A DNA stretch of 64,000 nt from Cristatella mucedo (lineage: Eukaryota; Bryozoa; Phylactolaemata; Cristatellidae): the NCBI GenBank assembly GCA_009760855.2, contig WPIO01000213.1:259658-323657 (forward strand), read 5' to 3'. Below the pieces are notes generated by a model that did not search any database, was not told the origin of the DNA, and saw nothing but the letters and a program-made list of their open reading frames with translations. Within the stretch, counting starts at the first letter, position 1. Every line of letters starts with the position of its first letter. Below, in pieces: positions 33,267-44,826 of this stretch. The translations under genes were made by a program, and so were the position numbers.

Positions 33267-33324
33267 TTTTTACTTCTTTATATAGAGAAGAAATGTTTTT
33301 ACTTCTTTATATAGAGAAGAAATG
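33267..33324 (+). repeat. Tandem 29-bp duplication ending at the capsid-like start codon
   Basis: Two identical 29-bp units (33267-33295 and 33296-33324) each contain ACTTCTTTATATAGAGAAG, a near-palindrome around TATATA, and end in AAATG. The ATG of the second unit is the first codon of the capsid-like frame ('MASAPIDTILELNGPQ'). It may be a duplicated late-promoter/start element. Confidence 0.75.
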
Positions 33325-34200
33325 GCAAGTGCGCCGATTGATACAATTTTAGAACTAAACGGTCCTCAATAAACAAGATATCCAATTAAAAATTAACAAA
33401 ACAGAAAGATTTTCCAGAGAAATGGAAATTAGCTTGATACTTTGCAAATAAAAAGTAGTATTTACAGTTCCAGGTGGACAAGCACTGTGTTATGTATTAT
33501 CAGATGCATATCTACTCCTAGAGGGACAACTCCAAGTACAACAAACTAATGCTGCTGCTGCAGCCTATGCTGCACCAACTAGAAGCTTGGCGGCTGGACT
33601 TGTAAATAATGCTGGTATTTGGCTATGGAATGCTATGAAAATTATACTTGGATCTGAAGAAATTGAATGTATTTTATAAAGTCAAGGGGTTGGTACAGTA
33701 TTAACACTTATGGGTCTTTTTACCAATCCAAATGATTGCAATAGAACTGAAGATACTCGATGGAACTACTATGGCTACTGGATGGAAAACAAGATTAAGC
33801 AATTTCTATGGATGATATGTGAACCGGTAGTAAAAACTACACTAGCCCTGCATCAAGTGGTATAGCAAATTTAACATTGGATTATTGTACCGTAGAGGTC
33901 TTACAAGTGTACTATTAGATAGTACTGGAACATTTAGCATTTCACTTCCACTTGCTGGATTATCTTGATTTTGTGCAATAATGAATACGATTCTATAAAA
34001 TATCCCATTTTCTGTTGACATTAAAAGAGTTGGAGGATTTGACTATGATTCTATAATGACAGAAGCTACTGGAGCTGCTGCTAGTATTACCAACACGATA
34101 CAAACTAGAGGTGCTGCACCTGTAAATGGTGATGGTCAGTGGAATGCATTCAAAATTAACTTGTCAAGGATGAGGTTAATGGTCTACGTATTTCACCATC
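33322..34200 (+). pseudogene. Broken major-capsid-like gene of a Polinton-like element
   Basis: Starting at ATG 33322, successive broken frames show 'VPGGQALCYVLSDAYLLLEG' (33466-33525), an Ala-rich loop, 'WLWNAMKIILGSEE' and 'NRTEDTRWN'. Later 'GTFSISLPLAGLS' is followed by 'FCAIMNTI' and 'FSVDIKRVGGF' (33930-34040). The order of a strand ending in 'F-S-x-x-L-P-L', a short helix and then 'I-x-x-I-K-R' resembles the second jelly-roll of Polinton major capsid proteins. At least five stops or shifts are present. It is an AT-rich fossil. Confidence 0.55.
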
Positions 34201-35220
34201 GCTAAGTATTGAGAGAAGCTTAGCAAAAATCTTTAGCGAGCGAGGGAAAAAATTTAAACTCAACTCCAGAGTTAGACGGTATGAAGATACGACACTAAGC
34301 AACACTAGTCAGGGTCTGAAATATGTTAGAACTCTATTAGTTCAAAACACAATTGATAAAGTTAAGTGGTTAATCGTAGCCGCACAAGGCTTTTATAAAT
34401 ACATACACGGGAAACATGTGTACAAGGTTCAAGGTTCAAGGTTCAGATGAGAAGTGAAGTTAATAATAGTTTATAGGAAAAGAATATTTACAACCACAAT
34501 ATTATGCGCAATATGTATTAGGTCTATATATGTTGAATGGGTGTTATTTCACAGAGCTTGAAGTACTTATACCAAAATTGTGAAAATTGTGAATAGAATT
34601 GTGAATTAAAATTAATAAAAATTAAATAAAAAAATCCAAATTGTGAAAAGGCTCCAGAAGATGTCATCGCTGCTGGGAATTTTAGATGATACCTGGTGAT
34701 ACAGATCTACCGATTAGTAAATCATTGTTTGTATTTTTCCTTTTAACTTTGCATGAATTAAATTAATGTATTACAATGGATTAGTTAAATTAATAGTGGC
34801 ATTTAAATTGTATTAATTATTATAATTATATCAGCTGAGCACATTAACTGTTATAATTATATTATGTTGGTGTACAATATTTTATTAATTAAAATTAATA
34901 ATCGAATCATAACTGTATTGATTAAATTAAAGTTAAATATTGTTTTTATTTTTACTAGATAAAGAAAAGAATTTTTGATTTTGAGTTTGATATTGCATCT
35001 AGATTTGGAAAATTTAAAAATAAGAGCAAAAAATAATACGATATAAAGTATTATATAATTAAATCCTTAATTCAAAGTAATCCCAGAACCTAATCCTGAC
35101 AGATTTGTTAGATTAGTCTCAATAGTTGAAGAAGTATTAGATAGATCAAAGATTTTGATATCAGAGAATATAGATGAACACAAGAAGTAATACATCACAG
35201 GTCATAACAAAGTTTAATGG
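34200..35220. other. AT-rich stretch, no gene assigned
   Basis: Very AT-rich, with many TTAATTA words and stops in all frames. A short frame near 34330-34400 resembles protein but has no motif. The trinucleotide-like repeat AAGGTTC occurs three times at 34425-34446. Confidence 0.5.
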
Positions 35221-35865
35221 CTATCTGATAAGTGATCTAGATGCAAACAGGAAATGCAGTTAGTGGATTATCTGACCCAGTCAATGACCTTTGATGCTAT
35301 AAACAAAGGCTAGGCTGATTCAAGTTGCAAGGCACTTGGATCAGGAATAATTGACTTAAAGGACAACAGTAATAAATTTAGGAAATGGTGCAAATCAAGG
35401 AGATGCTGTGAATGTGAGTCAATTAAGTGTATATGTCAATAAGTCTGCAAATACAATAACTTGTGATCTAAATATGGGAAGTTTCGCTATAACATCATCA
35501 TTATTGGACCGCAACTAGAGCTACTCCAGCAGTTATTACCAGATGATTTTTGTGTTGCATACGGTGAACTTAAAAGCAATCTAGTTTCTAATGCATATCC
35601 AGCGATTTACAATCTTAATATGAATGGTAATTATATATCCAATTCATGGCTCCGACACTGCAACCAAAGGATATGTGGATAGAGTATTCAAAAAATTAAC
35701 TGAGGTGCTACGATTGTCTGTTAACCCAAAATCTGTGAACTCAATATTAAGTGCTAGTACCGCCTATGTATGGAGTAATTCGAAATCTCCTCCGATAATA
35801 ATAATAAGTGCAATGGTAAAAAGATCATCAAATTGTGTCCCAAAACGGCAGACAAGCGGCAACTG
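35220..35865 (+). pseudogene. Second fibre-like fragment of the Polinton-like element
   Basis: Broken plus frames show 'TGNAVSGLSDPVND' (35245-35290), then 'NLNMNGNYISN' (35605-35640) running into 'GSDTATKGYVDRVFKKL' (35645-35695). The head-like 'AYVWSNSKSPPIIIIS' with 'SSNCVP' follows, ending at a LINE B insertion at 35866. This is the same repeat type as at 24679-25060 and the same head pattern as the minus-strand frame at 22923-23252. Confidence 0.6.
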
Positions 35866-36035
35866 CTCTTTTTACTCTGCTATGCTTCCCACTTTCTCTT
35901 TGTTGCGTGAGACGAAGTCTGTTGGCTACCGAATGCGTACCGAAAGCCGCTTAGGCTGTGAGTGCTCTATGAAAAACTCTCCTGCGTAACACCCACATGG
36001 TCTTTATGACTTTGTGGAGTTACAGACGGAGATAC
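35866..36035 (+). mobile_element. LINE family B 3' tip
   Basis: 'SAMLPTFSLLRETKSVGYRMRTESRLG' region of the family B C-terminus (in parts), then CTCTCCTGCGTAACACCC and the TACATTACATTT tail. A LINE A fragment joins directly. Confidence 0.85.
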
Positions 36036-36420
36036 ATTACATTTCATTCTATGGCTCCAGCCTATCTGTCAGATATACTACCCCATCAGGCCAAGCATCG
36101 TACCACCCGCTTTTCGGAATCGAACAGTCTGGAAATACCTCGTACAAACCTTAGATCCTTTGGAGACCGTGTATTTATTTCATATGCTCCCAAAGCCTGG
36201 AACTCTCTCCCGACCTGCATTAGAACATCCCCTGAACTGACCACATTTAAAAGGAACCTAAAAACACACCTATTTAGGACAGCATTTAGTGGGTTCCTGT
36301 GATTCGTCCTTGATGTGCTTATGCGTGCTGACACTGTGCATGCTGCCACTAACCACATTTGCATGCTGACCCTGTGCATGTCACCCCTAACCATATTATT
36401 CATTTTGTTTGTTTTTCAAA
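36036..36420 (+). mobile_element. LINE family A 3' fragment without tail
   Basis: It begins within 'SMAPAYLSDILPHQAKHRTT' and continues through 'AWNSLPTCIRTSPELTTF' to the UTR 'GCATGTCACCCCTAACCATA'. It then stops at 36420 before the hairpin and (TTA)n tail. The abrupt 3' loss suggests later rearrangement, not ordinary 5' truncation. Confidence 0.85.
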
Positions 36421-36429
36421 GTGACTATT

Positions 36430-36760
36430 TTTTCATTGATAATCTTTTTAATTATAGTTAGGACTGTTGTAATGAGAGACCAGCCAGTTTGATTTTTACT
36501 ACCTTATGATACTTGAAGTTTTGCTAAGGAAGAGCTGCAACTGATTAAACAGGAATAGTTTCTCTTTGGTCAGTTTCATTACAATCTTTTATTAATTATA
36601 TCTTTAAATTCTTCTTTTTACAACATTATCCGATAAGGCATCTGCTATTCTTAAAATAAACTTTGACTTTCTCTCAAGAGCTGTTCTTTTTCTGTTATCA
36701 ACTCTGAAAGAACTCCGTCGGTGGATATTAGTATTGCTGATAAGGCTGCAAATATTGGCA
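36430..36760. other. No gene assigned
   Basis: AT-rich, without motif. Confidence 0.5.
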
Positions 36761-36761
36761 C

Positions 36762-36952
36762 TAAAATAAATAAATAAATCCTAGCTGATTAAACAGCCTC
36801 TTTTTGTATAGTGACAGAAGAGCCTTCACTGCTATCACCACCGCTTGCAGTGGCGATAAAGGATCGCCCACCGCAGGAATCGAAACCACGACCTCGGGAC
36901 TGAGGTAGTGAAAGCAACCGCCTTACTTAGTGTGCCATCACGGCTCACCATA
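36762..36952 (-). mobile_element. SINE1 copy
   Basis: On minus, GCCGTGATGGCACACTAAGTAAGGCGG and the B-box-like GGTTTCGATTCC are followed by ATCGCCACTGCAAGCGGTGG, CTATACAAAAAGAGGCTG and the TTTATTTATT tail. Conserved over its full length. Confidence 0.85.
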
Positions 36953-36954
36953 CT

Positions 36955-37154
36955 ACATGAACCAATTCAGGAACATTAGGCATATATGAACAAGATATAG
37001 TAGTTCCAAGAGCTATAATTACATTAAAAATTGTTATTGTATACTTAACTCTCACCAAATTAGTTAGACATGTTCTTACTTTACTTTTTACTTTAGAACG
37101 ATATGCAATTATATCATCATATTTTTGATTAGCATGTTTATTTCCTAAATCTGA

Positions 37155-37189
<35 letters not shown>

Positions 37190-37440
37190 CTTCAATAAAT
37201 ATTCAAGCGATACTAGTTAGAGTAGTATCTGTTTTTATTCTATTGTTAATGGTGAGTCAAGTGAGATGGTGGTCAAAAAAATTATACATGCAACCAAGTG
37301 CGTAGTATGTAACAAGTTAGTGTAGTACATGTGTTTACTAGGCTAGCGTCGCCACGCTTGACATGAAACCGCACGCGGGCGGCGCGAAGGTTTGAGGGTT
37401 TGAGGGTCGAGCGTTGGAACGCTAAACAGTAAAAACATAT
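36955..37440. other. No gene assigned
   Basis: A minus-strand open stretch at 36945-37160 has no motif. (AT)n lies at 37160-37184. GGTTTGAGG is duplicated near 37390-37405. Confidence 0.45.
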
Positions 37441-37442
37441 AC

Positions 37443-37690
<248 letters not shown>

Positions 37691-37699
37691 CCAGTTCCG

Positions 37700-39045
37700 T
37701 CCGACTCTCATTGGTCAGCTCCGGCAGACGTCGGAGCTGCCGGGCAAAAGCGCAGGCAAAAGACGCAGACAAGAACGCAGACAAAAGACAGACAATAGAC
37801 GCAGACGAAAGACGCAGACAAAAGCGGCGGCCGGAAGCTAGTGACTGAAGCGCGTGGTCCATTATTTGCCCGCGAATAGCGAGGGCGCCCGTGCCTCCGC
37901 CAGCGTTCACGTTGAGCACACCGACGGAGCGCGGTACCGACAACAATGGCTGCGGTCAAGTACGGCGTCTACCTCAAAGACGAATTTAAATAAGCATTGT
38001 CTACGCACCGATCGTAAGCACCGCTCCTGGAGCTCGCCGGCTGGAGGTGGCGTCGTCGCGCGCCGTCCGAGCAGGTTTTCTGTCATCTGCCGGCCGCGCG
38101 CCGTCGACGGCAGGATCGACGCTGCGACATTATTATTATTAAAATATCATTGTATTATTAAATTACGCTTAATTATACGTATCCTATTATACGTATTAAT
38201 TATACATATCTCAATTATTAAATTAAGATACGACGCTGTGCACAAGAAATAAACTAGGTCGTCATGTGAGCCGGCGAAGCAACGGCTCCGCAATGGCCTC
38301 CGTCAGAAGCGACGGAGGCCATTGCACCGGCAGCGCCGTTCTGGCTAGCGAAGCCTTTCAGTTTGGCTGCGACGGCAGAAGGAATGCAGACGCACCTCGC
38401 TGAGAGTGAGGCGGGCACCCGGAAGCCCGTGGGAAGCCGCGTGGGATGGCTCGGTCACGCCGACTGAAAGTGCGACGGCTCGAAACCTCGGCGAGTGAAG
38501 TGTCTGCGCGAGCGATTCGGGTGCGAGAGATGCCATTGTACCAATTTGCGTGTGAAATTTGAGTAGTGCTCTACGTTGTCACCCAAACTGCTTAGCGTAG
38601 CTGTTTCAACGAGAGCCGCCCTCCCCCCCCCCTCCCGCGCGGTAATGTCACTTCCACAATCGCGCGCGCCCGGGCGGAAGTGACTTAGGAATCTTCGTTC
38701 GCTCCTCGCGCCCTCGCGGGCGGACAGAAGATATCGAGAATGTGAAATCAATCAGAACAGCGAACTCAGCCTGTCGGCAAAAGAAAACAGTTTTTAAGAT
38801 ATTAAAACAGGTTTCTGCCGACGACGAATAGTGGCGGAAGTGGAGACAGCGGCTTCGAATGGCCGCGGCTTCAAATAGCAGCAAACAGCAAATAGGCTCG
38901 AGCCAATAAAATCGCTGCTGCTAAATCAATCCAGGGTTTGCCCTCGCAGCATGGGAAAGGAGCTCCTGAGTAATAATAATAATAATAATGATGAGAGCAA
39001 TAATTACTTAGCGTAAACGAGTTTTCTAAGCTAAAACAACGTACG
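37700..39045. other. GC-rich unassigned region with repeats and a hairpin
   Basis: Includes 'AGACGCAGACAAA' tandem units (37755-37825) and an AT patch with TTATTAAATTA words (38130-38230). A perfect 15-bp hairpin lies at 38290-38304/38311-38325, a C10 run near 38625, and (AAT)n at 38972-38990. Open frames lack motifs. It resembles a CpG island. Confidence 0.5.
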
Positions 39046-39049
39046 ATAA

Positions 39050-39355
39050 TAATAATAATAATAATAATAGTAGTAATACATTTGTTGCACTTCCCTCAGA
39101 GAACCCAGCTTTTTCTGAGCACTTTACATTTTCTGCAAGGGAAGCACGATCGAATGCTTCGCAGTAGCAGCATGCTCAATGACAACGAGCCTAACATGGT
39201 TAGAGGTGACAAGCACGCGGTCAGCATGCAAATACGGTTGGTGGCAGCATCCTTGCGTGTACACGGAATGAATCACGTGGGCGTACTAAATGCCGTGATA
39301 AACTTGTGCGTTTTTAGTTTCCTTTTTGAGGACAAATCTGGGGATTCGTCTACTG
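39050..39355 (-). mobile_element. LINE A 3' UTR, minus
   Basis: (ATT)n tail at 39045-39075, then the degenerate hairpin (AAAGTGCTC...AGGGAAGTGC) and the family A UTR in reverse, up to the 'LFEDKSGDSSTAHL'-like break. It lies head-to-head with the next copy. Confidence 0.75.
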
Positions 39356-39359
39356 CGCA

Positions 39360-40225
39360 TCTCCTGTTGAATCTGAACGAAATCTAGGTGTCATTTTCCG
39401 AAGTGACCTTTCGTTGGACGACCAAATCAGCTCCACAGTCAAGTCTGCCTACTTTTAGCGACATAGCATTGCTAAAAATTCTGGCTTGTTTAGACAGGGA
39501 TACAACATTTAAATTGGTCCATGCATTTTTTACATCCCGTCTTGATTTCTGTTGCTCACTGCTTGCTGGCCTACCGCCTGTGCACTCAGGCGATTGCAGC
39601 TGGTGCAAAACTCCGAAGCTAGGCTTGTCTGTCGTGAGCGTCGCAGTTGCCACATCACACCACTTCTCGCCAACCTGCATTGGCTGCCAGTAAAGCAACG
39701 CATCGACTTCAAAGTTTTGTCACTCACTTTTAGGTCCCTTCATTCTTTGGGTCCAGCCTACCTATTATATCTTGTCCCCAGCTTGGCTGAGCATCGTAAT
39801 ACCTGCTTTTCGGAATCTAACTGTTTAACTATACCTCGTACAAAATTCAAATCCTTTGGATACCGTAATTTTAGTTCGTGGGCTCCCACAGCCGGGACCT
39901 CACTCCCGACAGGTATCACGACATCTCCTGACTTGACCACATTTACAAAGAACCTACTAACGCATCTATGTATCGCAGTTTTTAGGGGGTCCCTGTGATT
40001 CGTCCTGTATGTACTTATGCGTGCTGACACTGTTGCCTGCTGCCACTAACCGTACTTGAATGCTGACCCTGTTCATGTCACACCTAACCATGTTATGCTT
40101 GTTGGAATTGAGCATGCTGCCACTAACCATTCGATCGTGCTTCTTTTCCAGCAATTGTAAAGTGCCTAGAACAAAGATTTATTTCCTCGAGACGCTTTAT
40201 CGGATGTATTGTTATTATTATTATT
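39360..40225 (+). mobile_element. LINE family A, RT C-terminus to tail
   Basis: It starts in 'SESERNLGVIF', runs through 'KLVHAFFTSRLDFC', 'NSEARLVCRERRSCHIT', 'HWLPVKQRIDFKVLSLTF' and 'FKSFGYRNFSSWAPTAG', then the UTR, a worn hairpin (TAAAGTGCC...GACGCTTTATC) and (TTA)n at 40205-40226. It is 5'-truncated and slightly diverged from other copies. Confidence 0.85.
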
Positions 40226-40229
40226 ACTT

Positions 40230-40655
40230 TCTAAACTGAATTGCACTGGACAGCTGCAACGTAATTTGCTTATTGACTTGGTGACTTTCTCGTAATGCTG
40301 TATTCGAGTGAGCGAGTCTGCTATTTCTCTTTAGTCATCCAGGCAGCTCACATTAGCGGCATGATTTTTTATTGATTTCGCTTGTACGCTTGTATCAGTC
40401 ACGCCTTGCTGTACGCTCGTCACGCCCGTTACCTCGTGACAGCATCAAGTTTATGACGCGCGAGTACGGAGACCACTCGCTGCGTACAAATTAAGCATTG
40501 GGGAGCTGATCTACTTTTCCACCCATTCGGAAGTTTAGTCGATCAAATGCTCTGTTGTTCCGCAGGTTCCTGCTAAGCACACACGCCAGCACCATGCCGC
40601 AGTGCACGCTGCTGCCTTCCTTCGCTTACATGCTACTTGCGAATGAGTCTTTCTG
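40230..40655. other. No gene assigned
   Basis: Mixed sequence without motif. Confidence 0.5.
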
Positions 40656-40848
40656 GATGAATAAATAAATAAATACTACCTTATCTAACAGCCTCATTTG
40701 TATAGCGGCAGAAGAGCGAGCCTTAGCGGCTATCACCACCGCTCGCAGTTGGCAATAATGGATCATCAACGGCTAGGATTTGAGACCACGACGTCGGTCG
40801 TGAAGAGCGAGCACCTTACCTCTGCACTATTACTGCCTGGCTGAACAA
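40656..40848 (-). mobile_element. SINE1 copy, diverged
   Basis: TTTATTTATTT tail at 40660-40672, then GGCTGTTAGAT, CTATACAAATGAGGCTG, AGCCGCTAAGGCT and an eroded B box (GGTCTCAAATCC), all on minus. It is more diverged than the other copies. Confidence 0.75.
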
Positions 40849-40849
40849 A

Positions 40850-42130
40850 AAATCTATTTCCACTGGGCATTTATGGGCACTGCATGGCTATACGTTATAG
40901 ATCACTTCCTAATGCGATCAATCGAGCCTTTGATAATGATAAAACGTCGTTGAAATTTAAATTCCGCAATCATTAATATATTGTATAGCACAATTCATTG
41001 GAACGAAGTCATGAATTAACTATGGCGATGATATACAATCAGAGCGAAACTCGCTTTTTAAATTTCAAGCTGATCCGTTGAGTAATAGCCAATGTATTTA
41101 ATTTTTTAGGGTCAAAAGCTAAACTGTAAGTGAAGCTGTTTAAAAGTCACAAATACGTACCTTAACAAGCTACAAACACGTACCTCGATGTACCAAGGTT
41201 CATAAAGCTAGGATGCAAAACGTATGTGATGCAGAGATTAGTAAATTTATTATTTTTAAATTTGTTGCATCCATTTTACTTCCGCTTAAACGGTTTGCCT
41301 AATCGTTTTTAAATGCTTTCCTGTTATTCGGAAATCTTCAAAACTTCAGGTCCCACTTCTAGCATGTTTGTTTTTGGAAAGGTACCCGTAAAATCATTCA
41401 ATCGTTGGATCAATCTTTTCAGCATTTAATCTCGAAAATTATTCTCGACAATAGTTGCACCAAACGACGACTCATGGGCGTGAACAGTATGCTTCGCAGC
41501 AAGCGTGCAGAAAACACTTCCAGTTAGCACAAACTACTTCTAGCACGCCATCGCATATCGTCATTGCAAATCATTATCGCATGAATTGCATACGTCACCG
41601 ATAGAAACGTAAGCTACGCCGGAGCAGTACGATGACCAGGAAGAAGTCTCCTGAAATTCTCTCGTTTGCAGGGTGCACTAACTTTTGACCTAACCACACG
41701 CTAAGACCCCAGTTTAGCCCAATGATTATTTTACTATTTCATTATAATTATAATTAACTATTATTTTATTATTAATGATTATTTTATATGAGCCATGCCA
41801 AGGCCAGCAGGAAACTTTTTTGGGGCTACCTGTTACCGAGATCTATGGAAATGTTGATGAACAGTACACATGTCAATGCATACTGGATTTCAAGCGCATA
41901 GTGAGTCTACACCTGACCTTGCCTCGAAACTAGGGGGCCATTGCTGTCGGCTGAAACTTCGATATAGCCTCGAGAATGAAACCACTCGAAATCAGAGCGG
42001 ACCATACAGATCAGGCTGCGACGGGACGTGCAGCAGGTTTTCACCTGAGGATGGGCCTTGACCTTTCACTTCACCGTTGACACCGTAACATCTGAGAAGT
42101 CTCAGAGGAAAGATTGGCTTGTGGTTCAGT
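40850..42130. other. About 1.3 kb with no recognisable gene
   Basis: AT-rich, stop-rich sequence. Nothing assigned. Confidence 0.55.
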
Positions 42131-42134
42131 TGCA

Positions 42135-42405
42135 TTCTTCTACTCTCCAACTGCCGACTATGGCACATCTTTTTCAGCGGTCCTGAACTGCTACTTCCAT
42201 GCTACTCACTACCTCAACTGCTCTCCTGACTGTGCTATGCTTCCCACTTTCTCTTTGTTGCGTGAGACGAAGTCTGTTGGGTACCGAATGCGTACCGACA
42301 GCCGCTTAGGCTGTGAGTGCGCTATACAAAACTCTCCTGCGTAACACCCACATGGTCTTTATGACTTTGTGGAGTTACTGAAGGAGATACATTACATTAC
42401 ATTCT
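42135..42405 (+). mobile_element. LINE family B 3' end
   Basis: It begins at 'TCTCCAACTGCCGACTATGG' and continues through the RT extreme C-terminus 'MLPTFSLLRETKSVGYRMRT' to the UTR and the TACATTACATTACATT tail. Same 3' structure as at 61430-61860. Confidence 0.88.
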
Positions 42406-42409
42406 GAGA

Positions 42410-42765
42410 CAGCGGGAGAAGTATTGACAAAATTGTTAGTCGCGGCCCAATTGGTGGGCAACAGCCTCCGGCTCTGTGTCATCAGGTTTAAGGTCACCTT
42501 CGGAGGGGCTGTTGACATCGTAGCAGCCCGTCTCGACCGGGCGAATGATCTTATTAAGAACATCTGCCGGGCGAACAAAAAGGGTGCTGCCGTGGAGCGT
42601 GATACTGGCGTGAACGTCCTGTGTATGCTTATGTCTGCAGATTCTATGCCAGCTGCTACTAATCACATCTACATGTTGACCTTGTGCATGTCACATCTAA
42701 GATTGCAATGCTTGATTACATCGCGAATGCCACCATTAATTATTTGGTCCGTGCTGTATAACTGT
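42410..42765 (+). other. Open stretch of unknown nature containing a LINE A UTR fragment
   Basis: 42424-42600 is an open frame of moderate GC with no recognised family. 42605-42715 matches the LINE A 3' UTR ('CTTATGTCTGCAGATTCTATG', 'GACCTTGTGCATGTCAC'), so the 123-codon frame covering both is a fusion artefact. Confidence 0.5.
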
Positions 42766-42767
42766 AT

Positions 42768-42868
42768 ATATATATATATATATATATGGTTATAGTTATA
42801 CAGTATGCACTTATAGTTATATAGTTATATAGCTATAGTTATAGTTATATATGTATATATAGTTATAG

Positions 42869-42967
<99 letters not shown>
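42768..42967. repeat. (TA)n microsatellite with ATAGTT interruptions
   Basis: TATAGTTATA words change into a pure TA run (42870-42963). Confidence 0.97.
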
Positions 42968-42969
42968 TA

Positions 42970-44055
42970 GATATATAACTTCACAACTGTTTAGTTCGAT
43001 GCTCAATGATCAATAATAATAATCGATAATCAATAATAAGAGTCGATAATCAACTCTGCTCTCATCATGGCACCTTCAGTAATTCTCACTTCTGCCACAC
43101 GCGTATGAGCATACGTCGCACTTAGTCTCTTCTCGTCGTGGACATGGTCGAAAACCACTGAGCTTTCAATCGTAGGGCGAGACGCCGTGACGAACCGCCA
43201 CAGTGAAGCCAGTCGGAGCCCGTGCATTTCCGTGCTCAACCTTGACCTTCACTCGTCCGTGAACGTTTCTCACCAGCTATCTCTCGAGGATAATCGCGGG
43301 TCGGTTGCTCTTACGAAATATTCAGAACAGCTCGGCAGCCTTCCTGGCAAGTACCTGGCGGCTCGGCGTCTGAGTGCTTCGAGGCCGCCATGTTGGGCCA
43401 CCCAGGGACAGCAGCCCAGCGAACCCGTGCCCTATATATATATATATATATGAGTATGAAACCGCATCACTTGCGAATAGGAAACAATGCGAAATTTTGG
43501 CAGCTACGAACGTGTCACGGCCAAGTTGTCGAACGTTGCCCACGAACGACTCAATTTGTCGATCATCAAACCCGACGAAGCAGCTGCATGATTACTCGCC
43601 ATGACTATTAGGTGCGGCTAATTATTGCAGTATTAGTTTAAAAAAATTAATATTACTATTGCACTTAATTACCACCTAGTTGGTTGTGGATGAGCACCTG
43701 ATGCCATCGTGATTCGTCATTTGCAAGGAATAACGAAAGGCCGCTCGCTCATCGTTCCCTAATCCTGACCTTCTAGACTGACCTTTAGCTTGACCTTTAC
43801 CCCGACCTTTATCCCGAGAGGCTTTATCCCAAGATGCAATTAGGAGCAGATGCGTGGTGACCCTAACTCTCCGAGCTCTCCCTTCTCGTAGGCCAAGCCA
43901 AGCCTGTAGCTGAACTGACAGGGGGGGGAGGAAACTCTGCTCTTTCGATTGTTGCTGCTGATGAACGTTTGAAAGCCTCACGATCAGAAGATCGCTTTCA
44001 TAACCAGCTGTCACATGCGATCTCTGTTGAAGATTAGCGAGCATCTTTATGCAAG
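42970..44055. other. No gene assigned
   Basis: Some open frames exist on both strands (43187-43453, 43676-44059 minus), without motif. A short (TA)n lies at 43434-43451. GACCTTTANCCCGA is repeated in tandem at 43783-43820. Confidence 0.45.
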
Positions 44056-44059
44056 GCAA

Positions 44060-44470
44060 AGTGTAACGTAATCTATCTCCGTCTGTAAATCCACAAAGCC
44101 ATAAAGACTATACAGGTGTTATGCAGGAGAGTTGTGTCTAGCCCACTCACAGCATAAGCGGCTTTCGGTTTGCATTCGGTAGCCAATAGACATCATCTCA
44201 CACAACAAAGAGAAAGTGGGAAGCATAGCAGAGTCAGGAGAGCAGTTGAGGTAGTGAGTAGCATGGAAGTAGCAGCTCAGGACAGCTGGAACGGACGTGT
44301 CACAGTCGGCAGCAGGAGAGTAGTTGTCGTTGCATAAGAATTGCAGAAGCCAGCTCCTCAGCCTAGGATATGCAGAGCTAAAGCTTCTGTCGCCAACGGT
44401 CTTTAAGCGGAGGAATGGAACAGCTAATTTATTTCCATACAGGACATGAGGGCACGAGGAGGCTGAAACT
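44060..44470 (-). mobile_element. LINE family B 3' end, minus
   Basis: The reverse complement of the family B UTR and C-terminus, from the ATCTCCGTCTGTAA end at 44070 to the 'HQFQPPRAL'-like region at 44470. It is the mirror partner of the plus copy at 44826-45465. Confidence 0.88.
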
Positions 44471-44484
44471 GGTGCAGCAGTTAA

Positions 44485-44715
44485 TAATAATATTTCACTT
44501 GATAAAGCGCCCTCAGAGAACTCAATCTCTTTCTAGGCGCTTTACATTTGCTGCAAAGGGAAACGCGAGTGAATGGTGAATAATATCATGCTTGATAAAC
44601 ATCATGAATAACATGGTTAGGGGTGACATGCACAGGGTCAGCATGCAAATGTTGTTTGCGGCAGCATGCACAGTATCAGCACTCATAAGCACATGAAGGA
44701 CAAGTCACAGGGACC
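44485..44715 (-). mobile_element. LINE family A 3' UTR and hairpin, minus
   Basis: AATAATAT tail, GATAAAGCGCCCTC...CTAGGCGCTTTAC hairpin (44500-44545), then the family A UTR in reverse up to 'GGGACCC' at 44715. Confidence 0.88.
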
Positions 44716-44826
44716 CGTAATGGCTCACTAGGTAAGGCGGTTGCTTTTCAAACCTCGGCCCCGAGGTCGTGGGCTCGAATCCTGCAGTGGGCGATCCTTT
44801 ATCGCCACTGCAAGCGGTGGTGATTC
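44715..44826 (+). mobile_element. SINE1 head, 3' half replaced
   Basis: 'GTAATGGCTCACTAGGTAAGGCGG', the CCCGAGGTCGTGGGCTCGAATCC arm (in parts) and ATCGCCACTGCAAGCGGTGGTGATT are present. The sequence then switches in mid-body to LINE B ('CTATTTTGGCTGTGCTACC'). Confidence 0.8.

Noticed and set aside
42424-42795. 123-codon frame as a gene
   Set aside because: Its second half is LINE A 3' UTR and it ends in a (TA)n array.
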